From a bacterium (GTDB lineage: Bacteria > Krumholzibacteriota > Krumholzibacteriia > LZORAL124-64-63): DNA of 64,000 nucleotides. Below the pieces are notes generated by a model, which did no database searches, had not been told where the DNA came from, and saw only the letters and a list, made by a program, of their open reading frames with translations. The position numbers and the translations under genes were made by a program. Of the stretch, positions 8,899-17,192 are shown piece after piece (position 1 is the first letter of the stretch; each line of letters begins with the position of its first letter). The stretch covers positions 1-64,000 of the forward strand of contig JADJYS010000002.1 in assembly GCA_016719645.1 (NCBI GenBank). The letters run 5' to 3'.

Positions 8899-9374
8899 AC
8901 GAGAGCCGCTGGAGCACCGGCGAGCCGCGCGTGCCCTGGGAGGGCGCGGAGATCCTCTACGGCGAGAGCATCCGGATCGTCGGCGACGATTTCGAGCACG
9001 GCGGCGAAGCGGCCGCGAAGATCAAGGCGATCCTCAAGCAGTTCGGGCTGGACCCCGCGGTCATCCGCCGCCTCTCGATCGCCAACTTCGAGGCGGAGAT
9101 GAACGTCATCATGTACGCGCAAGAGGCCGAGATGCAGCTGCAGGTGCTGCCGGACGCGGTGCGCGTGATCCTGTCCGACCGCGGCCAGGGCATCCCCGAC
9201 ATCGGGCAGGCCCTCCAGGAGGGCTACTCCACCGCCACGCCGCGGATGCGCCAGCGCGGTTTCGGCGCCGGACTGGGGCTGCCCAACATCAGGCGCAACA
9301 CCGACGAGTTCGAGATCATCTCGACGCCGGGCGTGGGGACGACCTTGCGTTACACCATCCACCTCCAGGGCTGA
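8895..9374 (+). CDS. RsbW-like HATPase_c (GHKL) anti-sigma/serine-kinase-type ATP-binding protein
   Basis: 159 aa, GTG start at 8895 overlapping the upstream stop. The GHKL ATP-binding motifs are present: an N-box-like helix NFEAEMNVIMYA, the G1 motif DRGQGIPD, and the G2 motif GFGAGLGLPNIRR followed by GTTLRYTI. No phosphoacceptor His or sensor domain is present, so it is an RsbW/SpoIIAB-like ATPase rather than a full sensor kinase. Such proteins recur next to hydrogenase-like Fe-S genes. A regulatory role with the DRTGG proteins and the hydrogenase-like protein is inferred. Confidence 0.82.
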   Translation: MNESRWSTGEPRVPWEGAEILYGESIRIVGDDFEHGGEAAAKIKAILKQFGLDPAVIRRLSIANFEAEMNVIMYAQEAEMQLQVLPDAVRVILSDRGQGIPDIGQALQEGYSTATPRMRQRGFGAGLGLPNIRRNTDEFEIISTPGVGTTLRYTIHLQG

Positions 9375-9379
9375 AACAG

Positions 9380-10669
9380 ATGGTCGCCCGCGAACCTTCC
9401 ATCCTCTTCGATCCGGCCCGGTGCGTGGGCTGCGTCGCCTGCAGCCAGGTCTGCCCGACGAAGGCGATCCGCGTCGCCGCCGGCTGCGCGGTCGTCAAGC
9501 CGGATCTGTGCATCGACTGCGACGCGTGCATCCGCGCCTGCCGCTACGACGCGGTGCAGGCCCGGCTGTCGACCCCCGCCGACCTCGCGCGCTTCAAGTA
9601 CAAGGTCGCCATCCCGTCGATGACCCTGTACGCCCAGTTCGGCCGCGACATCCATCCCAGCCAGGTGCTCCACGGGCTGACCCGCCTCGGGTTCGACCGG
9701 GCCTACGACATGTCGTGGATGAACGAGATGGTCGCCGGCGCCATCGACGCCTCGTTCGGCGAAGCGGCCGGCCCGTGGCCGAAGATCTCGGTCACCTGCC
9801 CGGCGATCGTGCGGCTGGTGCAGGTCCGCTACCCGGACCTGCTCGACAACCTGGTCCAGATCGAAACCCCGCGGGAGCTGGCCGCCAAGGTGCTGCGACG
9901 GCGGGTCGCCGCCGAGCAGCAGCTCCAGCCGCAGGACATCGGGATCTTCTTCATCACCCCGTGCACGGCGATCATGAACTCGATCGTGGCGCCCGTCGGC
10001 CTGGAGCAGTCCAACGTCGACGGCGCCTTCGCCATCAGCGAGATCTGCGGGCCGCTGCTGAAGGCCATGAAGCTCGGCGGGGCGGAGGAGCGCGACGACC
10101 AGATCAGCCGCGCCGGGATCCGCTGGGCGATGTCGGGCGGCGAGCTGATGGGCATGCGCAACACCAACACGATGTCGGTGCACAGCCTGCGCGACGTCCA
10201 GTACGTCTTCGACCATCTCGAGGCCGGCAAGTTCCAGAGCGTCGACCTGATCGAGGCCTACATCTGCCCGGACGGCTGCATCAGCGGCGGCCTGACGATC
10301 GAAGGCCGCTACGCGGCCGGCCGCAACCTGCAGCACATCGGGCGCCGGCTGGGGACGCAGAGCCTGTTCAAGGAGGAGAAGGTGCGCTCGCTGATGCGGG
10401 AGCACTTCTTCGACTTCGAGGAGGAGATCAAGGCGCGCGCCGTCCGGCCCGTCGCCCAGGACCTGCGGCGGGCGATCGCGCTCGAGCGCGAGCGGCAGGA
10501 GCTGCTCGCCCGCTTGCCCCGGAAGGACTGTGCCGCCTGTGGCGCGCCCGACTGCGCCACGCTGGTGGAGGACGTGTTGCGCAAGGAAGCGATCATCGAC
10601 GACTGCATCTTCCTGCGGCTAGCCCGCTGCGAGGAGGCCGCCGCCAAGCGAGGGGAGGGTTCGCCATGA
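9380..10669 (+). CDS. [FeFe]-hydrogenase-like protein, sensory/non-classical type
   Basis: 429 aa. The N-terminus has two [4Fe-4S] ferredoxin motifs (CVGCVACSQVC from residue 15, then CIDCDACIRAC). The hydrogenase large-subunit domain keeps all four H-cluster cysteines: Cys140 (VTCPAIV), Cys195 (TPCTAIM), Cys296 and Cys300 (YICPDGCISGG). Against the catalytic consensus TSCCP, MPCxxK and MACxGGC, the proton-relay Cys is Thr, both second-sphere Met residues are replaced, and the conserved Lys is gone. The C-terminus carries an RnfB/CODH-like Fe-S motif (CAACGAPDC ... DDC). This fits a sensory (group C/D-like) protein rather than a high-turnover hydrogenase. No HydE, F or G maturase is in the window. 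Confidence 0.85.
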   Translation: MVAREPSILFDPARCVGCVACSQVCPTKAIRVAAGCAVVKPDLCIDCDACIRACRYDAVQARLSTPADLARFKYKVAIPSMTLYAQFGRDIHPSQVLHGLTRLGFDRAYDMSWMNEMVAGAIDASFGEAAGPWPKISVTCPAIVRLVQVRYPDLLDNLVQIETPRELAAKVLRRRVAAEQQLQPQDIGIFFITPCTAIMNSIVAPVGLEQSNVDGAFAISEICGPLLKAMKLGGAEERDDQISRAGIRWAMSGGELMGMRNTNTMSVHSLRDVQYVFDHLEAGKFQSVDLIEAYICPDGCISGGLTIEGRYAAGRNLQHIGRRLGTQSLFKEEKVRSLMREHFFDFEEEIKARAVRPVAQDLRRAIALERERQELLARLPRKDCAACGAPDCATLVEDVLRKEAIIDDCIFLRLARCEEAAAKRGEGSP

Positions 10670-11067
10670 GCAAACAGATGCTGGTCCTGGACACGAGCTG
10701 TCCGCAGTGCGCGGCCTTGCTGACGGACGGGGGCAAGATCCTGCTGAACGCCTACGTGCACGACACGCACCAGGAAGGCGAGATGCGCCTCAGCGCGCTG
10801 TTCGGGGACTACTCCGTCACCACCGATCTGGAGCTCCCGCCCGGCTCGGTCGTCGAGTTCCGCTGCCCGCGCTGCGAGGCCAGCCTCACCCTGCCGCTGG
10901 CCTGCAAGCTCTGCGGCGCCCCCATGACGTCGCTGAACCTCGTCAAGGGCGGCTACGTCGAGTTCTGCTGCCGCCGGGGGTGCCAGGGCCACGCGCTCGG
11001 CGGCATCGGCGACATCGACCACATGATGTCGCTCATGAACCGGATGTTCGAGACTCCCTACGACTAG
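10666..11067 (+). CDS. Cys-rich zinc-ribbon-like protein of unknown function
   Basis: 133 aa; its ATG overlaps the upstream stop (ATGA). Cysteine pairs are visible at CPQC (near residue 12), CPRC, CKLC and CC/C in FCCRRGC, arranged like two zinc ribbons or a rubredoxin-like metal site. It has no membrane segment. I do not know a family name. Tight coupling to the hydrogenase-like gene suggests it binds or matures that protein, or carries a signal to the NuoEF-like subunits. Confidence 0.7.
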   Translation: MSKQMLVLDTSCPQCAALLTDGGKILLNAYVHDTHQEGEMRLSALFGDYSVTTDLELPPGSVVEFRCPRCEASLTLPLACKLCGAPMTSLNLVKGGYVEFCCRRGCQGHALGGIGDIDHMMSLMNRMFETPYD

Positions 11068-11106
11068 ACCGCGAGCGACAAGAATTCGAATGAGGAGACG
11101 AGGGCG

Positions 11107-11589
11107 ATGTCCGACCACAACAAGATCGATTTCCGGACCCTGCACTACGCCGGCCAGGAGGGGCGGCTCATCCCGCTCCTGCAGCAGGCGCAGGCGCAGG
11201 ACGGCTACATCGCGCGCGAGAGGCTGCAGGAGATCAGCGAGCAGACGGGGGCGCCGCTCGCGCAGATCTACGGGGTGGCCACCTTCTACGCGCAGTTCCG
11301 CTTCCAGCCCGTCGGCAAGCACATCCTGCGGGTCTGCCACGGCACGGCCTGCCACGTCGCGGGCGCCAAGGCGATCAGCGAGGCGCTCGAATCGCACTTC
11401 GGCATCCACGACGGCGAGACGACGCCGGACCGGGAGTTCACGCTGGAGACCGTCTCGTGCCTGGGCTGCTGCAGCCTCGCGCCGGTCATCATGATCGACG
11501 GCGCGACCTACGGCAACCTGAGCCCCACGGACATCAAGAAGGTCCTCAAGCAGCACCGGCAGGCCGGTGAAGAGGTCGTGAAGAAATGA
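11107..11589 (+). CDS. NuoE/HydC-like [2Fe-2S] thioredoxin-fold subunit
   Basis: 160 aa, ATG after GAGGAGACGAGGGCG. This is the 24-kDa/NuoE family: an N-terminal helical region (PLLQQAQAQDGYI, GVATFYAQF) and a thioredoxin-like [2Fe-2S] domain with the four ligands in CHGTACH and CLGCCSLAP. It passes electrons between the FMN subunit and other centres of an NAD(H)-linked complex. The stop overlaps the NuoF-like start by 4 bp, so the two should be made in equal amounts. Confidence 0.92.
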   Translation: MSDHNKIDFRTLHYAGQEGRLIPLLQQAQAQDGYIARERLQEISEQTGAPLAQIYGVATFYAQFRFQPVGKHILRVCHGTACHVAGAKAISEALESHFGIHDGETTPDREFTLETVSCLGCCSLAPVIMIDGATYGNLSPTDIKKVLKQHRQAGEEVVKK

Positions 11590-13349
11590 AGATCCACGTG
11601 GGCCTGGGCACCTGCGGCATCGCCGCGGGGTCGGAGGCGATCTACCGCTCGCTCGAAGCGCGGGCGGGCAACGGCGGCCCGCAGTTCGAACTGGGCAAGA
11701 CCGGCTGCCTCGGCATGTGCTACATCGAGCCGCTGGTCGAGGTCCATGACGACCAGGGCACGGTCTGGCAGTACGGCGGCGTCACCGAGGACAAGCTCGA
11801 CCGCATCCTCGACGAGCACGTCGCGGGCGGCCGGCCGGTGGACGAGTGGCTGGTCTGGAGCGACGGCGGCCGGGGCAGCGAGGGCGCGTACCTCGCGCGG
11901 CAGAACCGGATCGTGCTGCGCAACTGCGGGCGCATCGACCCGGAGGTCCTGGAGGAGTACCTGGCGGTCGGCGGCTACGAGGCGCTGCGCAAGGTCCTGC
12001 AGGACAACGATCCCGACGCGCTGGTCAACCTGATCGTGGAGTCGGGGCTGCGCGGCCGCGGCGGCGCGGGCTTCCTGACCGGCATGAAGTGGCGCTTCAC
12101 GCGCCTGGCCGCCGGCGCGCAGAAGTACATCATCTGCAACGCCGACGAGGGCGACCCGGGCGCGTTCATGGACCGCTCGGTCCTGGAGAGCGATCCCCAC
12201 TCCGTGCTCGAGGGCATGGCCGTCGCCGGTTTCGCGATCGGCGCCGACCACGGCTACATCTACGCCCGCGCGGAGTACCCCAAGGCCATCGAACGCCTCA
12301 ACATCGCGATCGCGCAGGCCGAGGCGCGGGGCTTCCTCGGCGACCGCATCCTGGGCACCGACTTCAGCTTCCACGTCCGTTTGAAGGAGGGCGCGGGGGC
12401 CTTCGTGTGCGGCGAGGAGACCGCCCTGATCGGCTCGATCGAGGGCCACCGCGGCATGCCGCGCGTGCGCCCGCCGTTCCCCGCGACCAAGGGCCTGTGG
12501 GGCTGCCCGACGAGCATCAACAACGTCGAGACGTTCGCCAACGTGCCCTGGATCATCGCCAACGGCGCCGCGGCCTTCAACTGCCTGGGCACCGCCAACA
12601 GCAAGGGCACCAAGGTCTTCGCCATGGCCGGCAAGGTGCGCCGCGGCGGCCTGGTCGAGGTGCCGATGGGCATCTCGATCCGCGAGATCGTGTTCGAGAT
12701 CTGCGGCGGCATCGCGGGCGACCGCAAGTTCAAGGCCGTGCAGATGGGCGGGCCGTCCGGCGGCTGCATCCCGGCGGAGCTGTACGACACGGTCATCGAC
12801 TACGAGTCGATCAACAAGACGGGCGCCATCATGGGGTCGGGCGGCCTCGTCGTGATGGACGAGACCACCTGCATGGTGGACATCGCCCGGTTCTTCCTGG
12901 ATTTCACGCAGCGCGAGTCGTGCGGCAAGTGCACGTTCTGCCGCGTGGGCACCAAGCGGATGCTGGAGATCCTGACCCGCATCTGCGAGGGCGAGGGCCG
13001 CGAGGGCGACATCGAGCTGCTCGAGAAGCTCGCCCACCTGGTCAAGAACAACTCCCTGTGCGGCCTCGGCCAGACGGCGCCGAACCCGGTGCTGACGACC
13101 CTGAAGTACTTCCGCTCGGAGTACGAGGCCCACATCACGAACAAGAAGTGCCCGGCGCACCACTGCCAGAAGCTGCTGACCTACTCGATCACCGAGGCCT
13201 GCACCGGCTGCACGGTGTGCGGGCGCGTCTGCCCGACGGGCGCCATCACCGGCGACAAGAAGCAGGTGCACCACCTCGACCCGTCGAAGTGCATCCAGTG
13301 CGACGAGTGCTACAAGTCCTGTAAATTCCACGCCATCGTGCGTTCCTAG
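11586..13349 (+). CDS. NuoF/HydB-like NADH-binding FMN Fe-S subunit
   Basis: 587 aa. Domains in order: an N-terminal thioredoxin-like [2Fe-2S] domain (CGIA ... CLGMCYIEP), the 51-kDa FMN/NADH-binding domain (GRGGAGFLTGMKWRF, then NADEGDPGAFMDR), an SLBB domain, the NADH_4Fe-4S domain (ESCGKCTFCRVGTKR) and two C-terminal [4Fe-4S] ferredoxin motifs (CTGCTVCGRVCP, CIQCDECYKSC). The extra N- and C-terminal Fe-S domains are the HydB/NuoF variant of soluble bifurcating complexes, not respiratory complex I. It should oxidise or reduce NAD(H) in the cytoplasm. Confidence 0.93.
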   Translation: MKIHVGLGTCGIAAGSEAIYRSLEARAGNGGPQFELGKTGCLGMCYIEPLVEVHDDQGTVWQYGGVTEDKLDRILDEHVAGGRPVDEWLVWSDGGRGSEGAYLARQNRIVLRNCGRIDPEVLEEYLAVGGYEALRKVLQDNDPDALVNLIVESGLRGRGGAGFLTGMKWRFTRLAAGAQKYIICNADEGDPGAFMDRSVLESDPHSVLEGMAVAGFAIGADHGYIYARAEYPKAIERLNIAIAQAEARGFLGDRILGTDFSFHVRLKEGAGAFVCGEETALIGSIEGHRGMPRVRPPFPATKGLWGCPTSINNVETFANVPWIIANGAAAFNCLGTANSKGTKVFAMAGKVRRGGLVEVPMGISIREIVFEICGGIAGDRKFKAVQMGGPSGGCIPAELYDTVIDYESINKTGAIMGSGGLVVMDETTCMVDIARFFLDFTQRESCGKCTFCRVGTKRMLEILTRICEGEGREGDIELLEKLAHLVKNNSLCGLGQTAPNPVLTTLKYFRSEYEAHITNKKCPAHHCQKLLTYSITEACTGCTVCGRVCPTGAITGDKKQVHHLDPSKCIQCDECYKSCKFHAIVRS

Positions 13350-13359
13350 CGAGGTTGTC

Positions 13360-16300
13360 ATGGACCTGGTCAAGCTCGAAATCGACGGCAAGCGCGTCAT
13401 CGCCGACAACCGGCAGACCATCCTCGAGGTGGCGCGCCAGCACGGCGTGGATTCCATCCCGACGCTCTGCCACGACGGACAACTGGAGCCGTTCGCCTCC
13501 TGCTTCCTCTGCGTCGTGAAGGTCAAGGGGGCGCGCACCCTGCTGCCCGCCTGTTCGACCAAGGTGCAGGCGGGGATGGTCGTGGAGACCGACACGCCGG
13601 AAGTCCGCCGCTCGCGCCAGGCCGCGCTCGAGCTGATCCTGTCGAACCACTACGCCGACTGCGTCGGCCCGTGCCAGCTCAGCTGCCCCGCGGGCATCGA
13701 CATCCAGGGCTACATCGCCCTGGCGGCCCTCGGCAAGTACCACGACGCGATCAAGCTGATCAAGGAGCGCAACCCGCTGCCGGCGGTGTGCGGGCGCGTC
13801 TGCACGCGGCCGTGCGAGGTCACCGGCTGCCGGCGCAACCTGCTGGACGAGGCGGTCGGCATCGACTACATCAAGCGCTACGTCGCCGACCTCGACCTCA
13901 GCTCGACCCGGCCGTGGCGCCCGGAGCTGGCGCCGGACAACGGCAAGCGCGTGGCGGTCGTCGGCGGCGGGCCGGCGGGGCTCTCCTGCGCCTACTACCT
14001 GGCCATCCGCGGCTACGCGGTCCACGTCTTCGAGAGCCTGCCCGAGGCGGGCGGCATGCTGCGCTACGGCATCCCCGAGTACCGCCTGCCGAAGGAGACC
14101 CTCGACCTCGAGATCAACCAGATCCTCGAGCTGGGCGTCCAGCTGTCGACCAACATGACCCTCGGCCGCGACTTCACCGTCGCGAGCCTGAGGCAGGACG
14201 GGTTCGCGGCCGTGTTCCTGGGCATCGGCGCCTGGGACACCTCGAAGATGCGGGTGCAGAACGAGGAGACGCCGGGCGTGCTGCCGGGCATCGACTTCCT
14301 GCGCGAGTACGGCCTGCGCCGCGCCCACCAGCTGCCCGGACGGGTGCTGGTCGTCGGCGGCGGCAACACCGCCATCGACTGCGCGCGCACGTCGCTGCGG
14401 CTGGGCGCCGACGAGGTGCGCCTGCTGTACCGGCGCACCCGCGCCGAGATGCCGGCCAACGCGGTGGAGATCGAAGAGGCCGAGCACGAGGGCGTCCACC
14501 TGGACCTGCTGGTCGCCCCGACCCGCGTGCTCGTCAAGGACGGCCGCGCGGCCGGCCTCGAGTGCCTGCGCATGGAGCTCGGCGAGCCCGACGCCTCGGG
14601 CCGCCGCAGCCCGAAGCCCGTGCGCGGCTCCGAGTTCGAGGTCGCCGCCGACTGGATCATCGCCGCGATCGGCCAGAGCACCCAGGCGCAGGCCATCTTC
14701 GGCGGCCGCCTGCCGAACATGCTGCCCTTCGGCGAGACGCTGAACCTGACCCGCTGGCAGACCGTCCAGGTGAACGACAAGACCTTCGAGACTTCCGTCG
14801 ACGGCGTCTTCTCCGGCGGCGACGTCGTCACCGGCGCCGCGACGGCGATCGAGGCCATCGCGGCCGGCCGCAAGGCGGCGCACGCCATCGACGCCTACGT
14901 CCGCACGGGCAAGGCGCAGGCCGAGCCCGAGGAATTCGTCAGCCGCAAGGACTCCTTCCGCAAGGTCACCCAGGAGGACCTGCGCGAGGGGCCCCGCCAT
15001 TCCCGCCGCCCGATGCCGCAGCTGCCGATCGAGGACCGCATCCGCAGCTTCGTCGAGGTCGAGACCGGCTACAGCGCCTCCGACCTCAAGGTCGAGTCGA
15101 CGCGCTGCCTCGAGTGCGGCTGCACGGCCCTGTTCGACTGCGACCTGCGGCGGTACGCGACCGAGTACCAGGTCGACATCACCCAGTTCCTCGGCGAGGC
15201 GAAGCAGTACGCCGTCGACCGCCGCCACCCGCTGATCGAGCTGGACCCCAACAAGTGCATCCTCTGCGGGCGCTGCGTGCGCATCTGCAGCGAGCTGGTG
15301 GGCGTGGGAGCCTACGGCTTCATCAACCGCGGCTTCAACACGGCCGTCAAGCCGGCGCTGGGCGGGTCGCTCCTGGACACCGAGTGCGTGACCTGCGGCC
15401 TGTGCATCGGCACCTGCCCCACCGGCGCGATCACCGAGGTCGTGCAGCTGGCGAAGCCCGGCCCGTGGCCCACGGACAAGACGCCGACGGTCTGCACCTA
15501 CTGCGGCGTCGGCTGCAAGCTCAACTACGACACCTACGGCGACGCGCTGGTGAAGGCCTCGCGCAACGACGACGACGGCGTCACCGACGGCAACCACTGC
15601 CGCAAGGGCCGCTTCGGCTACGGCTACGTGCGCGCGGCCGACCGGCTCCTGGACGCCCGGATCCGCGCCGGCCGCGAGCTGCAGGAGTCGTCGGTCGACG
15701 AGACGATCGCCTTCACCGCGATGCGCCTCAAGGAGCTGCGCCGCAAGCACGGCGGCGACGAGGTGGCGGTGTTCGTCTCGCCGCGCCTGACCAACGAGGA
15801 GATCTACCTCGCGCAGAAGTTCGCGCGCATCGCGCTGGGGACGCACCAGGTGTCGTCGCTCGCGCATCTCGTCAACCGGGAACTGGCCTGCCCCGACGTC
15901 GTCTCGACGGCGACCTACCGGGAGCTGGAGGATGCGCAGGCGATCGTCGTCGCGGGATCCGATACCTGCGACGAGCACTTCGTGGCCGACCTGATGATCA
16001 AGAAGGCCGTCCGCAAGGGCGCCCGCCTCATCTACGTCGGGCCGCAGGGCAACCGCACGTCGCGCCATGCCGACGTCTTCCTGCGCTGCGAGGACGGGAC
16101 CCAGACCCGGGCCGTGCTGGCGCTGCTGCGCGCCTACGGGGAGGGCGCGCCGGGTGCGTTCGACGGCCGCGAGGCCCTCGCGGCGCTCGCGCGCGAGGCG
16201 GGGACCGCGGACCTGGACCCCGGCTCGCTGGCGGCGGCGGCGGCCATCCTGTCCAAGAGCATCCTGAAGGTCTTCGTGTGCAACCGCGACTACCGCGGCG

Positions 16301-17127
16301 CGCGCGCGGCCGGCGACCTGCGCCTGTACGCGGACGCCGCCGAAGCGCTCGGCTGCACCCTGCTCGCCATGCACGAGAAGGCCAACATGCAGGGGCTCCT
16401 GGACCTGGGCGCCAGCCCGGAGTGGTTCCCGGGCTACGCGCCGGCCGGCGACGGCGCGGTCGTGGCGGAGTTCGAGAAGGAGTGGTGCGTGGCCCTGGGC
16501 GGCAACGCCGGCGCCGGCGCCGATCTGGCCGCCAAGCTGCGCGACAAGAAGATCAAGGTCGCGATCGTGATCGGGGAGGACCCCGTCGGCGCGCCCGGCT
16601 TCCCGGTCGAGCTGAGCGAGGGCCTGTGCGCCGCCGACTTCCTGGTCGTGATGGACCTGTTCCTGACGCCGACCGCCCGCCTGGCCAACGCCGTGCTGCC
16701 GCTGTCGGCGATGGCCGAGACGTCGGGCACGCTGACCAACAGCGAGCGGCGGGTGCAGGCCGTGCGCCGCGCCGTGCCGCCGGCGACCGCGCTCGAAACG
16801 TGGCAGGTCCTCTGCCAGCTCGGCGCCCAGATGGGCTACCGGTTCAAGATGAAGTACGCCGACCCGGCGGAGGTCTTCGCCGAGATCCAGCGGGTCGTGC
16901 CGGCCTACGGGAACGTGAAGGTCGACAGCGCCGACGCGGACGGCGTCTGGACGCCCCCGATGGGTGCGCTGGCGCGGCAGCCGTACGCCGGCGGCGCGGC
17001 GGCGATGACGCCGGTGCCCACGCTGGCGCTCGACCACCTCGAGCTCCGGTTCGGCCAGTGGTTCGCCGGGATGATGGACGGCGCACGGGCGCGTCTGGAA
17101 GCCGAGAAGGCGGCGTCGCCGGTCTGA
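13360..17127 (+). CDS. Fusion oxidoreductase: [2Fe-2S], GltD/NfnB-like flavin domain, ferredoxins and degenerate formate-dehydrogenase-like domain
   Basis: 1255 aa. Residues 1-75 are a NuoG/HydA-type [2Fe-2S] domain. Residues ~105-540 are GltD-like: an Fe-S domain (CVGPCQLSC, CGRVCTRPCEVTGC), an FAD site VGGGPAG at ~198 and an NAD(P) site GGGNTAIDC at ~332. Residues ~600-700 hold further Fe-S motifs (CILCGRCVRIC, CGLCIGTCP). Residues ~712-1200 resemble FdhA/NuoG, with CTYCGVGC and GNHCRKGRFGYGYV. Where formate dehydrogenases have the catalytic Cys/Sec-His, this protein reads HLVNR at 836-840, so formate chemistry is unlikely. It probably forms a soluble NAD(P)H/ferredoxin complex with the NuoE- and NuoF-like subunits. 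Confidence 0.88.
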   Translation: MDLVKLEIDGKRVIADNRQTILEVARQHGVDSIPTLCHDGQLEPFASCFLCVVKVKGARTLLPACSTKVQAGMVVETDTPEVRRSRQAALELILSNHYADCVGPCQLSCPAGIDIQGYIALAALGKYHDAIKLIKERNPLPAVCGRVCTRPCEVTGCRRNLLDEAVGIDYIKRYVADLDLSSTRPWRPELAPDNGKRVAVVGGGPAGLSCAYYLAIRGYAVHVFESLPEAGGMLRYGIPEYRLPKETLDLEINQILELGVQLSTNMTLGRDFTVASLRQDGFAAVFLGIGAWDTSKMRVQNEETPGVLPGIDFLREYGLRRAHQLPGRVLVVGGGNTAIDCARTSLRLGADEVRLLYRRTRAEMPANAVEIEEAEHEGVHLDLLVAPTRVLVKDGRAAGLECLRMELGEPDASGRRSPKPVRGSEFEVAADWIIAAIGQSTQAQAIFGGRLPNMLPFGETLNLTRWQTVQVNDKTFETSVDGVFSGGDVVTGAATAIEAIAAGRKAAHAIDAYVRTGKAQAEPEEFVSRKDSFRKVTQEDLREGPRHSRRPMPQLPIEDRIRSFVEVETGYSASDLKVESTRCLECGCTALFDCDLRRYATEYQVDITQFLGEAKQYAVDRRHPLIELDPNKCILCGRCVRICSELVGVGAYGFINRGFNTAVKPALGGSLLDTECVTCGLCIGTCPTGAITEVVQLAKPGPWPTDKTPTVCTYCGVGCKLNYDTYGDALVKASRNDDDGVTDGNHCRKGRFGYGYVRAADRLLDARIRAGRELQESSVDETIAFTAMRLKELRRKHGGDEVAVFVSPRLTNEEIYLAQKFARIALGTHQVSSLAHLVNRELACPDVVSTATYRELEDAQAIVVAGSDTCDEHFVADLMIKKAVRKGARLIYVGPQGNRTSRHADVFLRCEDGTQTRAVLALLRAYGEGAPGAFDGREALAALAREAGTADLDPGSLAAAAAILSKSILKVFVCNRDYRGARAAGDLRLYADAAEALGCTLLAMHEKANMQGLLDLGASPEWFPGYAPAGDGAVVAEFEKEWCVALGGNAGAGADLAAKLRDKKIKVAIVIGEDPVGAPGFPVELSEGLCAADFLVVMDLFLTPTARLANAVLPLSAMAETSGTLTNSERRVQAVRRAVPPATALETWQVLCQLGAQMGYRFKMKYADPAEVFAEIQRVVPAYGNVKVDSADADGVWTPPMGALARQPYAGGAAAMTPVPTLALDHLELRFGQWFAGMMDGARARLEAEKAASPV

Positions 17128-17149
17128 GCGGCGGTGTCCGGGATCGAGG

Positions 17150-17184
17150 GAGCCGGGGAGCCGCCTGGGGCGGCTCCCCGGCTC
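17150..17184. terminator. Strong bidirectional hairpin terminator
   Basis: A perfect 14-bp GC-rich stem (17150-17163 with 17171-17184) closes a 7-nt loop and is followed by GTTTC. It lies between the end of the redox cluster on the plus strand (17127) and the end of the convergent peptidase gene on the minus strand (17193), so it can serve both. The T tract is short, which is common in GC-rich genomes. Confidence 0.85.
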
Positions 17185-17192
17185 GTTTCAGC

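Noticed and set aside
9380..10669. Catalytic H2-producing [FeFe]-hydrogenase
   Set aside because: Second-sphere residues of the H-cluster, including the proton-relay Cys, are missing, so I describe it as sensory/non-classical.
13246..17037. 1263-codon open frame on the minus strand, opposite the fusion oxidoreductase
   Set aside because: It is antisense to a protein with clear Fe-S, FAD and NAD motifs and has biased Arg/Ala/Gly/Val composition with no domains. Long reverse open frames are expected at this GC content.
13360..17127. Functional NAD-dependent formate dehydrogenase with selenocysteine
   Set aside because: There is no in-frame TGA, and the Cys/Sec-His position is replaced by HLVNR.
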